61,574 nt of DNA from an uncultured Alistipes sp. (GCA_947177225.1 CAMWTS010000012.1:1-61574), one strand, 5' to 3'. Counted from the first letter of the stretch, positions 1 to 9,493 are shown. Program-made: numbers and translations. Notes: generated from the letters alone by a model not told the origin.

Positions 1-1089
1 GCCATGGCACGCAAACTGGCTGCCACCGGTCACGAGCATCTGCGATTCTGCAATCTGTCGGCCGCGACGGCCGCAGCCATCGCCGCCTCGCACGGCGACG
101 ACTTCGCACTGGACAGCAATCGCAACTACTCGGATTACATCTATTCGCGCGAAGCGCTGGAACTGTTGCACGGGCGGCACTATCAGCCCAAGCGCAACCA
201 CATCAACCGTTTCCGTTCGCTCTACGACTTCACCGTATCGCCGCTGTGCGCAGCCGATGCCGGCGAGTGCATGTCGCTTGCCGAACAGTGGCGCGAGGAT
301 CACCACACCCAACGCAGCGCCGACGCCGAGACGCTGGTGTTGAGGCGCGCTTTCGAGGCATTCGGGGAGTTGGAACTGCATGGTGTCGCACTGAGAGTCG
401 GATCGCGCATGGCCGCATTCTCGTTCGGCTCCTACACCCCCGACGGGCGCATGTTCTGCGTGCATGCAGAGAAGGCCGACACCACATTCGAAGGCGTCTA
501 CGCCATGGTATGCAACGCCCTTGTAAGGTCGCTCGACGGAGGCTGCATGTATATCAATCGAGAGGAGGATCTCGGCATCGAGGGTCTGCGACGCTCGAAG
601 CTGTCGTGGCAGCCCGTCGACATGGTTGAAAAATATACGGCCGTCAGACTCGACGACACGCAGCGGCAGATACGCCGCCTGTGGCAAGAGGTATTCGGCG
701 ACCCGAGAGAATTCGTCGATTCGTTTCTGGTGCGCTATTACTCGCCCGAGCTATGCGCGATACGCCGCGACGGCGAACGCGTGGCGGCAATGGCGCACAT
801 AGTGCCCATGCAGACCGCCGCAGGACGCACTGCCTACATATATGCCGTGGCGACCGATCCGGCCTGCCGTCGCCGCGGGCTCGGCAGATCGGTCGTAGAG
901 GAGTGCATACGGCGTGCCCGCGAACAAGGGTTCGATGCCGTGGCACTTATCCCCTCCGACGAGGGGTTGAAGAGTTTCTACTCGGCGTTGGGTTTCGCCG
1001 ACACCCGCATGCCTATCGACTTCCGCTCAGGATTCGACCTGGGGACAGGAGTGCCGGATCACGACCGCGCCATGACCGTCAGGCTGTGA
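1..1089 (+). CDS. DUF2156-GNAT acyltransferase, 5' truncated
   Basis: The frame is open to the window edge; the ATG at position 4 is probably internal. The N-terminal part (residues 1 to about 205) resembles the DUF2156 fold, related to the phosphatidylglycerol lysyltransferase C-terminal domain, with the family-like stretch GRHYQPKRNHINRF. The C-terminal 145 residues form a second GNAT unit with the acetyl-CoA loop RRRGLGRS followed by a helix and a late SFYSALGF motif. Two acyltransferase-type modules in one chain are seen in Bacteroidales proteins of this group. The substrate is unknown. The next gene is convergent, its stop only 2 nt away. Confidence 0.75.
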   Translation, partial: AMARKLAATGHEHLRFCNLSAATAAAIAASHGDDFALDSNRNYSDYIYSREALELLHGRHYQPKRNHINRFRSLYDFTVSPLCAADAGECMSLAEQWREDHHTQRSADAETLVLRRAFEAFGELELHGVALRVGSRMAAFSFGSYTPDGRMFCVHAEKADTTFEGVYAMVCNALVRSLDGGCMYINREEDLGIEGLRRSKLSWQPVDMVEKYTAVRLDDTQRQIRRLWQEVFGDPREFVDSFLVRYYSPELCAIRRDGERVAAMAHIVPMQTAAGRTAYIYAVATDPACRRRGLGRSVVEECIRRAREQGFDAVALIPSDEGLKSFYSALGFADTRMPIDFRSGFDLGTGVPDHDRAMTVRL

Positions 1090-1091
1090 TG

Positions 1092-1685
1092 TCAGGCTAT
1101 GCGCGAGGGGTCGATCTCGGTTTGTACACGCACATACTTGTAGCCCAGACGACGCAGCTCGACAGCCACACCCACCTCGAACATCACCTTCACCGTGCGA
1201 GCGAAGACATGAAAAGCCATAACGCTCTGAGCCTCGATATGCTCCTTGCGGATCATCGACAATGCGCTCTCGGCCGTCGCGCGCACCATATCTTCCAGTT
1301 TGCGAGCCTCGTCGGAGTATAGAGGCAGCGCCAGCAACGACTCGGTGACATACTCGTCCAAAGCATCGAAGCCGCGCGGCTTCGAAAGCATCTCATACCA
1401 GTCCTCCACCGCCGAGTGGCGATTCCAATCCTTGTCCCAAAGCAGAGCCGATCCCATACCGACATACATAGCCCAAGCCACGGCCGCCAGAGGATAATCG
1501 GCGATCTGAGGCACGGCATCGGCCATGTAGCTCGCAGCACAGGCACGCCACTTCTCGTTGAGCTCTTCGACGGTGAGCAGTTGTCCGTCGAGATGCGATG
1601 CCGACGAAAGATTGCCGACGAGCATCTCGCGCAGTCGCGTTTCGTAATCGGCCAGATACTCCTTTTGCGTATTTTCCATATCCAT
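1092..1685 (-). CDS. conserved hypothetical protein
   Basis: About 197 aa, no signal peptide, largely helical, with a small hydrophobic central stretch (AAVAWAMYVGMG). I do not recognise a family and assign no function. The frame is open upstream to a TTG at 1700, but ATG at 1685 (MDMEN) or 1679 (MENTQKEYL) is more plausible. The ATG at 1685 lies one base after the stop of a 19-codon upstream ORF, so the two could be translationally coupled. A -7 box TAATTTTG (1758-1765) with a TTTG -33 element supports transcription leftward. Confidence 0.6.
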   Translation of the reverse strand: MDMENTQKEYLADYETRLREMLVGNLSSASHLDGQLLTVEELNEKWRACAASYMADAVPQIADYPLAAVAWAMYVGMGSALLWDKDWNRHSAVEDWYEMLSKPRGFDALDEYVTESLLALPLYSDEARKLEDMVRATAESALSMIRKEHIEAQSVMAFHVFARTVKVMFEVGVAVELRRLGYKYVRVQTEIDPSRIA

Positions 1686-1686
1686 A

Positions 1687-1746
1687 TTACTTATATTCAA
1701 CTCTTACGAACAGCCCCGCCAGGGGCGGCAGCATATGCCGCAACAT
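1687..1746 (-). CDS. possible 19-aa leader ORF
   Basis: ATG at 1746 to TAA at 1687 encodes MLRHMLPPLAGLFVRVEYK. The frame is open about 43 codons further upstream without an ATG. It starts 11 nt after a well-formed -7 box and its stop abuts the start of the next gene. It could be a leader peptide, a relic of a longer gene, or chance. Confidence 0.25.
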   Translation of the reverse strand: MLRHMLPPLAGLFVRVEYK

Positions 1747-1757
1747 GTTTTCGCGCT

Positions 1758-1789
1758 CAAAATTAGTAAAATCTTCGCCGCGGAACAAA
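1758..1789 (-). promoter_or_regulatory. promoter for the unknown leftward gene
   Basis: Leftward -7 box TAATTTTG (1758-1765) and -33 TTTG (1786-1789) with a 20-bp spacer, matching the Bacteroidetes consensus. Confidence 0.55.
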
Positions 1790-1852
1790 CACCCGCCGAT
1801 GCGCCGGTGCGAAATCTTACGCACCGACTGCGATTTTATAGCCGCAGCAATA

Positions 1853-1881
1853 TTGCGTTTCGAATAAATTTACTAACTTTG
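1853..1881 (+). promoter_or_regulatory. promoter for the ribulokinase operon
   Basis: TAACTTTG at 1874-1881, TTG at 1853-1855, 18-bp spacer. The start codon is 69 bp downstream, leaving an AT-rich leader. Confidence 0.6.
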
Positions 1882-1950
1882 GTCGCTACATACAACACAA
1901 AAAGAAAACATATCGAACCTAAACTATCAAATAACGAAAATCAAGCAATC

Positions 1951-3633
1951 ATGAAAAGATACGTCATAGGTCTCGACTACGGTACGGATTCGGCTCGCGG
2001 ACTGCTGGTCGATGCCGCCACCGGCAAAGAGACGGCCACGGCCGTGGCGGCCTATCGCCGCTGGGGCAGCGGTGAATATTGCAATGCCGAGGAGTCGCGC
2101 TTCCGCCAGCACCCGCTCGACTACATCGAAGCACTCGACACCATTTTGCGCCAATTGCGCGAGCAGGCGCCGGAAGCCTTTTCGGAGGTGGCGGCCATCG
2201 CTGTCGACACCACATCGAGCACACCGTGCCTGGTCGACGGGCGCATGCGCCCGCTGTCGCTTCGCGAGGAGTTCGCCGACGATCCAGATGCCATGTTCGT
2301 CTTGTGGAAGGATCACACCGCCGAGCGCGAGGCGGCCGAAATCAACGACATATGCCGCTGCGGCGATACATGCTACTCGATGTTTTCGGGCAGCCACTAC
2401 TCATCGGAGGGATATTGGGCTAAGGTGACGCATATCGTGCGCCGCAATCCGCGGCTGGCCGAGGAGGCTTATGCCGCCATCGAGCAGTGCGATTTCATAC
2501 CGGCACTGCTGACGGGAGCCGACTCCATGGAGAAGATGCGGTTGGGACACTGCGCCGCCGGCAGCAAAGCCATGTGGAGCGAGCGTTGGGGCGGATACCC
2601 GCCACGCGACTTCTTCGAGAGGTTGGAGCCGCTGACGGTTAAGCTGGCCGAGCATCTGCCGCAAAGCAACTACACCTCCGACCATCTGTTCGGCACCGTC
2701 TCGGCCGAGATGGCAACGCGATACGGATTGCCCACCGATGTGCGTGTGGCCGTGGGTATGATCGATGCCCACGCCGGAGCCGTCGGTGCCGGCATACGCC
2801 CGGGGCGCATGGCACTCAATCTCGGAACATCGGCCTGCCACATGGCCGTCATGGAGCCGGAGAGGCTCGGCGACCGTGTCATAGCCGACGTATTCGGACA
2901 GGTCGACGGATCGATCATACCCTCGCTCGTCGGATTCGAGACCGGTATGTCGGCCTTCGGCGATCTGTATGCGTGGCTGCGACGACTGCTGATGTTCCCG
3001 ATCGACAACATACTGCGAAGAAGCGACACGATCGATGCCTCGACATGCGAGGCGTTGCGAAAAGAGTGCGAAGACAAGATGCTCGTCGAGCTGGGACGCC
3101 AGGCCGAAGCCATCGAGCTGCGCGACGACTCGCCTTTCGCCACCGACTGGATCAACGGACGCCGTACTCCGGCACCCGACCAGCGTCTGTGGAGCAGCAT
3201 CATGGGGCTCACGCTCTCGACGGGTGCCGCCGACATCTATCTGGCCATGGTCGAAGCGACGGCATTCGCTACGAAGGCCATAATCGATCACCTCGCCGCC
3301 AACGGCGTGGAGATCGGCGAGCTGGTTGCAATAGGCGGCATATCGCGCAAGTCGCCGCTGACGATGCAGATGCTGGCCGATGTGCTCGGCCGCCGCGTAG
3401 ACGTATCGGCAAGCACGCAGGCATGCGCCATGGGCTCAGTCATCATGGCCTCGGTCGCAGGCGGATTCCACGATTCGGTGGAGCAGGCTCAGCAGGCACT
3501 GTGTCCGCCCGCCGATCGCAGTTATCTGCCGCAGGAGGAGCGTCATACTCTTCTGATGCGCCGATACGAAAAGTATCGCGCCGCTGCCGCATTCACCGAA
3601 AAACTCGTTAACCAAGAACCATATTCGAAATGA
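1951..3633 (+). CDS. araB: L-ribulokinase
   Basis: FGGY-family sugar kinase of 560 aa that phosphorylates L-ribulose to L-ribulose 5-phosphate in the cytoplasm. The start at 1951 (MKRYVIGLDYGTDSARG) gives the usual AraB N-terminus and length; the open frame upstream is non-coding leader containing the promoter. AraB-like signatures run throughout: the nucleotide-binding DYGTDSARG, MFVLWKDHTA, GQVDGS..P.L.GFE.G.SAFGD, and DWINGRRTP. Its stop overlaps the next ATG by 4 nt (ATGA). No araA or araD is in the window, so the pathway partners lie elsewhere. Identity is strong. Confidence 0.92.
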   Translation: MKRYVIGLDYGTDSARGLLVDAATGKETATAVAAYRRWGSGEYCNAEESRFRQHPLDYIEALDTILRQLREQAPEAFSEVAAIAVDTTSSTPCLVDGRMRPLSLREEFADDPDAMFVLWKDHTAEREAAEINDICRCGDTCYSMFSGSHYSSEGYWAKVTHIVRRNPRLAEEAYAAIEQCDFIPALLTGADSMEKMRLGHCAAGSKAMWSERWGGYPPRDFFERLEPLTVKLAEHLPQSNYTSDHLFGTVSAEMATRYGLPTDVRVAVGMIDAHAGAVGAGIRPGRMALNLGTSACHMAVMEPERLGDRVIADVFGQVDGSIIPSLVGFETGMSAFGDLYAWLRRLLMFPIDNILRRSDTIDASTCEALRKECEDKMLVELGRQAEAIELRDDSPFATDWINGRRTPAPDQRLWSSIMGLTLSTGAADIYLAMVEATAFATKAIIDHLAANGVEIGELVAIGGISRKSPLTMQMLADVLGRRVDVSASTQACAMGSVIMASVAGGFHDSVEQAQQALCPPADRSYLPQEERHTLLMRRYEKYRAAAAFTEKLVNQEPYSK

Positions 3634-4946
3634 TGAAACTTATCACCGACCCGCGTCGCAGACGCTGGGTCATCGTGGCGACCATCTTCGTCGCCATCAT
3701 ATGCAACTATCTCGACCGACAGTTGCTGTCGGTGTTAAAGCCCGAAATTCTCGCCGAATTCGGCATCGACGACAGCGGCTACGCATGGATCGTAAACGTA
3801 TTCCTGATCTGCTATGCCATCATGTATCCCATATCGGGCGTGCTGGTGGACAGATTCGGATCCAAACGCGTGATGATGGCCGGCATCGTGGCATGGTCGG
3901 CGGCCTGCATCGGCGGCGGTCTGTCGCAGAACATCGTGCAGTTCACCATCTGCCGCGGCATACTGGGTCTGGCCGAGCCGACGATATTCGCCGGACAGAT
4001 CGTGGCCGTGACGCTGTGGTTCGAACGCCGTCAGCGCGCCACGGCCAACAGCCTCTGCACGGCGGGCGGTTCGCTGGGAACTGTCATAGCACCGCTTCTG
4101 ATAGCATGGCTGTGCCGCATACTTCCTTCGTGGCAGGAGGTATTCATGGTGGCAGGCGTCATAGGACTCGTGATCGCCGTAACATGGTGGTTCGTCTATA
4201 AGAATCCTCCACGCGAAGTGCTCGACATAACGATGGCCGGCGACGGCAGCGGCGACAAGACCTCGGCCAACGACAGCGCATTCGGCTGGGGAGGACTGTT
4301 CCGCACGCGCTCGCTGTGGGGAGTGCTGCTGATACGTCTGATCTCCGATCCGGTGTGGTACTTCTGCTGCTTCTGGCTGCCGGCATATCTGCGAGACATC
4401 TACTCGGCGCAGGACGCCACGCTCTCGATGCAGGATACGCTCGACAAGATACAGTGGATCGGCGGCATACCGTTTCTCATAGGTGCCATCGGCGGCGTAT
4501 TGTCGTCGGTATGGTCGGATTCGATGGTGCGTCGCGGCAGCGATTCGCTCACGGCGCGCAAACGCATGATGATCTGGACTGTGGCAGCGGCGCCTCTGTG
4601 CATGCTGGTGCCATACCTGGGCGATTGGATCGGAGATGTCGACATGCAGGTGGCGGTCACGGTAGGCATATTCTCGCTCATCGCCGTGATGTGTCTCAGC
4701 TGGCTCTACACGATCTGCGTGGTTATCGCCGAATCGTTCCCCGTAGGCAACGTCGCCAGCGTGGTCGGCATCACGGCCGGTGCAGGTGCCGTCGGCGGTG
4801 CCGTATTCAACATCTTCGTGGGCGACATGCTTTCGTCGATGGGTAACGTTCTGTTCGTAATAATGGGACTGCTGCACATCATCGCCGCACTGCTGCTGTG
4901 GAAAATGGTGCGTCGCGAGTCGCCCGAAAAATATGCCAAGTCATGA
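3630..4946 (+). CDS. MFS sugar/anion transporter
   Basis: A 438-aa integral membrane protein with about 12 hydrophobic segments. The N-terminal helix motif NYLDRQLLSVLKPEI and the loop VDRFGSKRVMM are typical of the anion:cation symporter branch of MFS (hexuronate and galactonate type). Position behind ribulokinase suggests uptake of a sugar or sugar acid, but the substrate cannot be read from sequence. The start overlaps the araB stop as ATGA and the stop overlaps the next start as ATGA, so translation is probably coupled. Confidence 0.8.
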   Translation: MMKLITDPRRRRWVIVATIFVAIICNYLDRQLLSVLKPEILAEFGIDDSGYAWIVNVFLICYAIMYPISGVLVDRFGSKRVMMAGIVAWSAACIGGGLSQNIVQFTICRGILGLAEPTIFAGQIVAVTLWFERRQRATANSLCTAGGSLGTVIAPLLIAWLCRILPSWQEVFMVAGVIGLVIAVTWWFVYKNPPREVLDITMAGDGSGDKTSANDSAFGWGGLFRTRSLWGVLLIRLISDPVWYFCCFWLPAYLRDIYSAQDATLSMQDTLDKIQWIGGIPFLIGAIGGVLSSVWSDSMVRRGSDSLTARKRMMIWTVAAAPLCMLVPYLGDWIGDVDMQVAVTVGIFSLIAVMCLSWLYTICVVIAESFPVGNVASVVGITAGAGAVGGAVFNIFVGDMLSSMGNVLFVIMGLLHIIAALLLWKMVRRESPEKYAKS

Positions 4947-5860
4947 TATACCGATTTATATGTCTGCTGATAGCCGTATCGGCCGCGGCATTGAGCACCA
5001 CGGTCGAGGCACGCAAGCCATCGGCCGATCCGGCAAGGATAAAGGTGATGAGCTGTAACGTCCGCGTGACGGGACTCGAAGCCGACGACGTGCCGCTGCG
5101 CCGCTGGGACTCCCGCAAGGAGTATATGGTGGAGTGCATCGTCAGCCGCCGTCCCGACATAATCTGCATGCAGGAGGTCATATACGACTCCTATGCCTAT
5201 TGCCGCGAGCAATTGAAAGGTTATGCGGCTCTGGGATTCGAAGGCCCGGAGATGGATCCCTTCACCGAAGGCTACCACTATATATCGAAGAACGTCATAT
5301 TCTATGACAAGCGACGCTTCGAGAAGGTGGCCGAGGGTTGTTACTGGCTGTCGGAGACACCGCATATAGGCGGCTCGCAATCGTGGGGTTCGGCGCGTGC
5401 GCGTCACTGCACATGGGTGCGTCTGCGCGACCGCCGCACCAAAGCCGAGTTCCGCGTGCTGAACGTTCATCTCGACCACATATCGGATCAGGCGCGCGTG
5501 GCGCAGATCGCCATGGTCATCGAGGAGAGTGCGCAATACGACGAATCCATGCCGCAGATTTTGTGCGGCGACATGAATTGCGTCCGCACTTCGGAGTCGA
5601 TGACACGACTTCGTCAAAGCGCATGGAGCGATGTATTCGAAACGCTTAACGGCGAGGTGGAGGCCGGTTACACCTACCACGGCTGGCAGGGCGAAGCGCG
5701 CCCCATGAAGCCTGGCAAAGGCCGCATAGACTATATATTCATGGCAGGAGAATGCCGCGCCGAGGCATTCGACATATACAAGGATTGCCGCGAGGGCATG
5801 TATCCGAGCGACCACTATTTCATATCGGCCGATCTGACGATAAAACCCGCAAGACAATGA
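4943..5860 (+). CDS. secreted endonuclease/exonuclease/phosphatase family protein
   Basis: 305 aa with an N-terminal signal peptide (MIYRFICLLIAVSAAAL...VEA), so probably periplasmic or exported. EEP-fold motifs are in order: CNVRV near the start, metal-binding Glu in MQEVIYDS, GDMNCVR, and the terminal SDHYFISAD. Bacteroidales carry many such secreted EEP phosphodiesterases; they act on phosphoester substrates that are usually unknown. The start at 4943 was chosen because it gives the signal peptide and the ATGA overlap with the transporter. Confidence 0.8.
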   Translation: MIYRFICLLIAVSAAALSTTVEARKPSADPARIKVMSCNVRVTGLEADDVPLRRWDSRKEYMVECIVSRRPDIICMQEVIYDSYAYCREQLKGYAALGFEGPEMDPFTEGYHYISKNVIFYDKRRFEKVAEGCYWLSETPHIGGSQSWGSARARHCTWVRLRDRRTKAEFRVLNVHLDHISDQARVAQIAMVIEESAQYDESMPQILCGDMNCVRTSESMTRLRQSAWSDVFETLNGEVEAGYTYHGWQGEARPMKPGKGRIDYIFMAGECRAEAFDIYKDCREGMYPSDHYFISADLTIKPARQ

Positions 5861-7179
5861 TACGACGAATATTTGTTCTGCTGCTGAGCGCAGCCCTCGG
5901 CCCGGCCGGCGCGTACGCCCAAAGCGCACGCGAGGACATCGCGGCCGATCCATGCAAGGCAGGAGGCGTATATTACGCCTATCCGGCACAGGAGCACTAC
6001 GCGGCGACACCGGCACCGCGCGGCTACAAGCCGTTTTACATCAGCCACTTCGGCCGCCACGGCAGCCGATGGCTGCTGCATCAGCGCGAGTACGACGACT
6101 TGCAGGCCGTCTTCGCAGCCGCCCGCCAGGCCGGAGCGCTCACATCTCGCGGCAAGGAGATTGCCGCCGCGGTCGACTCGCTGTGCCGCGCGGCGGAGAC
6201 CCACGCCGGCGATCTGACACCGATCGGCATCGAACAGCACAAGGGCATAGCGCGTCGAATGTATGCCGGCTTTCCCGAGGTATTCGACCGCCGTGCCGAC
6301 GTGTCGGCCACCTCGTCGGTCACGGTGAGATGCGTTGTGTCGATGGCCAACTTCTGCGCCGAGCTGCAACGCCATGCGCCGAAGATCGTCATCACGCAGG
6401 ACGCCAACTTGCAGACCACTGCACCTATCAACTTCTTCAACAAGAAGGCCAATCCCGAATTGAGCGACCGTTATCTCGACTTCATGCATGGCGGCGCATG
6501 GCACGACGATTACCGCATATGGCGCAACGAACATCTGCACCCCGAACGTCTCGCAGCATCGCTCTTCGCCGATGCCGGCTACATATCGCAGAGCGGCATC
6601 GACGCACAGGCGTTAATGCTGATGCTGTTCAATCTGGCTGTCAACATGCAGAATGTCGACCCCGACATATCGCTATTCGATCTGTTTACCGATGACGAGA
6701 TATACGAGTGTTGGCGCGCAACGCAATACGAGTTCTTCGTGCATCGCGGTCCCTGCCCGCTCAACGAAGACTATCCGCTCTACTACTCGTGCGCTCTGAT
6801 GCGCGACATAATCGCGCGTGCCGACGAGGCCATCGCACGCGGCGACCGCGCGGCCGATCTCCGTTTCGGTCACGACGGCAACATCATGCCCTTCACGAAT
6901 CTGCTGATGTTGGAGGGCTACTGCCGCTACACCTCCTCGCCCGAAGAGTTCTGCTACTGGAAAGATTACGAAATGACGCCCATGGCCGCCAATCTGCAAT
7001 TCGTATTCTATCGTCGCAGCCGCAGCAACGACCCCGACAACATACTGGTCAAGCTGCTGCACAACGAAAAAGAGGTGCGGCTGCCGCTGCCCGACAGTAC
7101 GGCACCCTACTATCGGTGGAGCGATTTTCGCAGGTTCTACACCGAGCGCATGGCATCGATCGTCATACCCGAACAGTAG
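5857..7179 (+). CDS. secreted histidine-type acid phosphatase (MINPP/phytase-like)
   Basis: 440 aa with a signal peptide (cleavage near AYAQ). The branch-2 histidine phosphatase signature RHGSRW (residues 67-72, catalytic His68) and a downstream HD pair in RFGHDGN (about 339-340) are both present. Length and layout fit multiple-inositol-polyphosphate phosphatases of Bacteroides, which release phosphate from phytate, but substrate range is not decided by sequence. It is the last gene of the coupled four-gene set (ATGA overlap). Confidence 0.82.
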   Translation: MIRRIFVLLLSAALGPAGAYAQSAREDIAADPCKAGGVYYAYPAQEHYAATPAPRGYKPFYISHFGRHGSRWLLHQREYDDLQAVFAAARQAGALTSRGKEIAAAVDSLCRAAETHAGDLTPIGIEQHKGIARRMYAGFPEVFDRRADVSATSSVTVRCVVSMANFCAELQRHAPKIVITQDANLQTTAPINFFNKKANPELSDRYLDFMHGGAWHDDYRIWRNEHLHPERLAASLFADAGYISQSGIDAQALMLMLFNLAVNMQNVDPDISLFDLFTDDEIYECWRATQYEFFVHRGPCPLNEDYPLYYSCALMRDIIARADEAIARGDRAADLRFGHDGNIMPFTNLLMLEGYCRYTSSPEEFCYWKDYEMTPMAANLQFVFYRRSRSNDPDNILVKLLHNEKEVRLPLPDSTAPYYRWSDFRRFYTERMASIVIPEQ

Positions 7180-7215
7180 GACACTACAACCGAAAGACGA
7201 GCGTCGGGCGGCAGA

Positions 7216-7794
7216 TTACCGCTTGACGCTCTTTTTCTTGCGGACGCTCCAACCGAAATGGCCTATGGCCTCGCCCAGTTTGTAGTATTCGCCGTGCAGA
7301 TAGACTATCGGGCGGGCAGCCTCCAAGGAGAAGCGTCCGGTTTGCGGATCGATATACTTCTCGTCGGCCAGCACACCGACCACGTCGGCCAGAAACATGT
7401 CGTGCGACCCCAGTTCGATGATCTGTCTGACACGGCACTCAATGGATATCGGAGCCTCGGCGATGACGGGTGCGGCCACATGCTCGGCCGCCACCGGAGT
7501 CAGACCGCACTCCTTCCACTTGTCGAAGTCGCGCCCCGAACGCACACCGCACCAGTCGGTGGCACGAGCCATCTGCTCGGTGGTGAGATTGATGACGAAC
7601 TCGCCCGTACGTTTGACAATGTCGTAGGAGTGACGCTCGCGCCGCACCGATATGTAACACATGGGCGGCTCGCTGTTGACGGTTCCCGTCCATGCCACAG
7701 TAAGCATATTGTACTCTTCTGGCGTCGCTCCGACGCTCACCAGCACTGCCGGCAGAGGATAGATCAGCGTGCCGGGCTTCCAGGATTGTTTCAT
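7216..7794 (-). CDS. flavin reductase family protein
   Basis: 192 aa. Start at 7794 (MKQSWKPGTLIYPLP) is the usual N-terminus; longer reading adds unrelated residues. The FMN-binding split-barrel motif region is visible: VAWTGTVNSEPPMCYISVR, then RHSYDIVKRTGEFVINL. These proteins bind FMN and are found in anaerobes as flavoredoxin-like electron carriers; the partner is unknown. It is convergent with the phosphatase and divergent from the acyltransferase. Confidence 0.85.
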   Translation of the reverse strand: MKQSWKPGTLIYPLPAVLVSVGATPEEYNMLTVAWTGTVNSEPPMCYISVRRERHSYDIVKRTGEFVINLTTEQMARATDWCGVRSGRDFDKWKECGLTPVAAEHVAAPVIAEAPISIECRVRQIIELGSHDMFLADVVGVLADEKYIDPQTGRFSLEAARPIVYLHGEYYKLGEAIGHFGWSVRKKKSVKR

Positions 7795-7815
7795 AAAAAT
7801 GATTTTTTTGCAAGC

Positions 7816-7823
7816 CAAAGATA
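7816..7823 (-). promoter_or_regulatory. -7 box for flavin reductase
   Basis: TATCTTTG read leftward, 21 bp before the ATG. No clear -33 TTG. It sits 20 bp from the divergent box at 7844. Confidence 0.45.
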
Positions 7824-7843
7824 CGAAAATAAACAATAATATG

Positions 7844-7851
7844 TAACTTTG
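7844..7851 (+). promoter_or_regulatory. -7 box for acyltransferase
   Basis: TAACTTTG, 20 bp before the ATG at 7872, divergent from the flavin reductase box. Confidence 0.45.
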
Positions 7852-7871
7852 GAGTGTAACCCGAAAGCAAG

Positions 7872-9251
7872 ATGCCTATGAAACCGTTGAAACCACGCAA
7901 AATGGGAGTGTTGCATCGCATGTTCCACTTCTACGTCGATTTCATCAACTCCCGTCTCTACTTCCGCAAGGTACACACCATTGGCCTGGAAAACATGCCT
8001 CAGGACGGCACGCCCGTAGTGCTGGTGTCGAATCACCAGAACTGTCTCAACGACCCCATAGGTCTGGCTCTTGCCCTGGACGACCGCAAACCCCACTTCC
8101 TGGCACGCGCCAACGTGTTCCGCAATCCCATCGCCAACCGTCTGCTGCGCGGTCTGGGACTGCTGCCGGCATATCGCATGGCCTACGAAGGGCGTTCGGC
8201 CGTCGGCAAGAACGTGGAGACGATGAACGATGTAAACGAGGCGCTGATGCACGGGGAGACGGTAATTCTGTATCCCGAATGCGGACATCAGGACAAACGC
8301 TGGCTCGGCACATTCTCCAACGCCTATCTCAAAATGGCATTCGCTGCCGCCGAGGCTTCGGGCTTCGACAGAGACATATACGTAATGCCGACATGCAATC
8401 ACTACTCGACCTATTTCCGCGCCCGCGGCCAGATGCTCATAAAGTTCGGCCGTCCTATATCCATTCGTCCGTTCTACGACGACTACAAGCGCAACGCCCA
8501 TGAGGCGGCACGCAAGGTCAACGCTTTCGTGCGCCGCGAAATAGAGTCGCTTATGCTCAACATCGAGGATCTCGACAACTACGAGTCGCTCGACTATCTG
8601 CGTCAAAGCGGCTTCGGCGAGGAGTATGCACGTCGCAAAGGGCTCTCGCCCGACAATCTGCCCGACAGACTCCTGGCCGACAAGGAGCTGGTCGAACGCA
8701 TCGATCAGGCCAAACGGCACGCGCCCGAGGAAATGGGACGTCTGTTCCGTCATACGCGCCGTCTGGTGGCCGAAATTCACGAACTCCACATACGCGACTG
8801 GCTGTTCGACAATACGCCTACACTGATGAGCCAGACTCTGCGATTTGCGGGGCTGATTGTCGGACTGCCGCTATTCGCAGCCTCGATCATACCGACGTTT
8901 CCGCTCTATCTCGTGCCCAAGCTGATGATAAAACGCATGATTCGCGACAAGATGTTTTACAGTTCGATCAATCTTGCCGCCACAATACTCATAACCTATC
9001 CGCTGTGCTGTCTGCTGCCGACAGCCATAATATGGGCATATGCAGGGTGGGCATATGCGTTGATCTATTTTCTTGTCTTCCCGCTGATGTTCATCTACTC
9101 GTGGAACTATATATCATGGGTGGTGAAGTTCATAGGCAGCTATCGGTTCATATCGACGCGCAACCGCCGCAAGGTACGCCATCTGACCACTATGCGACGC
9201 AGAATATTTTCACGTCTCGACCGAATGTTGCAATCGATGGAGCAGGCGTAG
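7872..9251 (+). CDS. 1-acylglycerol-3-phosphate acyltransferase-like (LPLAT/PlsC family)
   Basis: 459 aa. The acyltransferase active-site motif is SNHQNCLNDP (His55, Asp61), the H-x5-D spacing of the GPAT-like branch rather than H-x4-D; a block III-like segment LYPECGHQDKRW follows. The C-terminal third has two or three membrane spans (about 320-410) and ends in a basic tail. Longer than simple PlsC (about 240 aa). Probably transfers an acyl chain to a lipid precursor at the inner membrane; the acceptor is unknown. Confidence 0.78.
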   Translation: MPMKPLKPRKMGVLHRMFHFYVDFINSRLYFRKVHTIGLENMPQDGTPVVLVSNHQNCLNDPIGLALALDDRKPHFLARANVFRNPIANRLLRGLGLLPAYRMAYEGRSAVGKNVETMNDVNEALMHGETVILYPECGHQDKRWLGTFSNAYLKMAFAAAEASGFDRDIYVMPTCNHYSTYFRARGQMLIKFGRPISIRPFYDDYKRNAHEAARKVNAFVRREIESLMLNIEDLDNYESLDYLRQSGFGEEYARRKGLSPDNLPDRLLADKELVERIDQAKRHAPEEMGRLFRHTRRLVAEIHELHIRDWLFDNTPTLMSQTLRFAGLIVGLPLFAASIIPTFPLYLVPKLMIKRMIRDKMFYSSINLAATILITYPLCCLLPTAIIWAYAGWAYALIYFLVFPLMFIYSWNYISWVVKFIGSYRFISTRNRRKVRHLTTMRRRIFSRLDRMLQSMEQA

Positions 9252-9493
9252 GCAAGCTCCATCAGGCCAACCGGTCGCCCAATGATGTCGTGGCAGTGCA
9301 GCAGCATCGCCATGATGCGGCACAGCCATTGATCGCCGCCATTAGTGACGATTCATTACCACGCATGCAAATATAATATTTTCACACGACCGAAAGATAG
9401 CCTATAACTGCATAGCACGGAATAGCAGCATCTGTTTTACGGCAACAAATATCCGATTCGGGAACAACATGCGCTATTACATAATATAAGTTA

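Noticed and set aside
1735..1950. N-terminal extension of ribulokinase
   Set aside because: It covers the promoter and an AT-rich leader; AraB homology starts at 1951.
9255..9367. Leftward 34-aa Cys-containing ORF after a TATATTTG box (9368-9375)
   Set aside because: The ATG directly abuts the box and no family is recognised; kept as a promoter-like site only.
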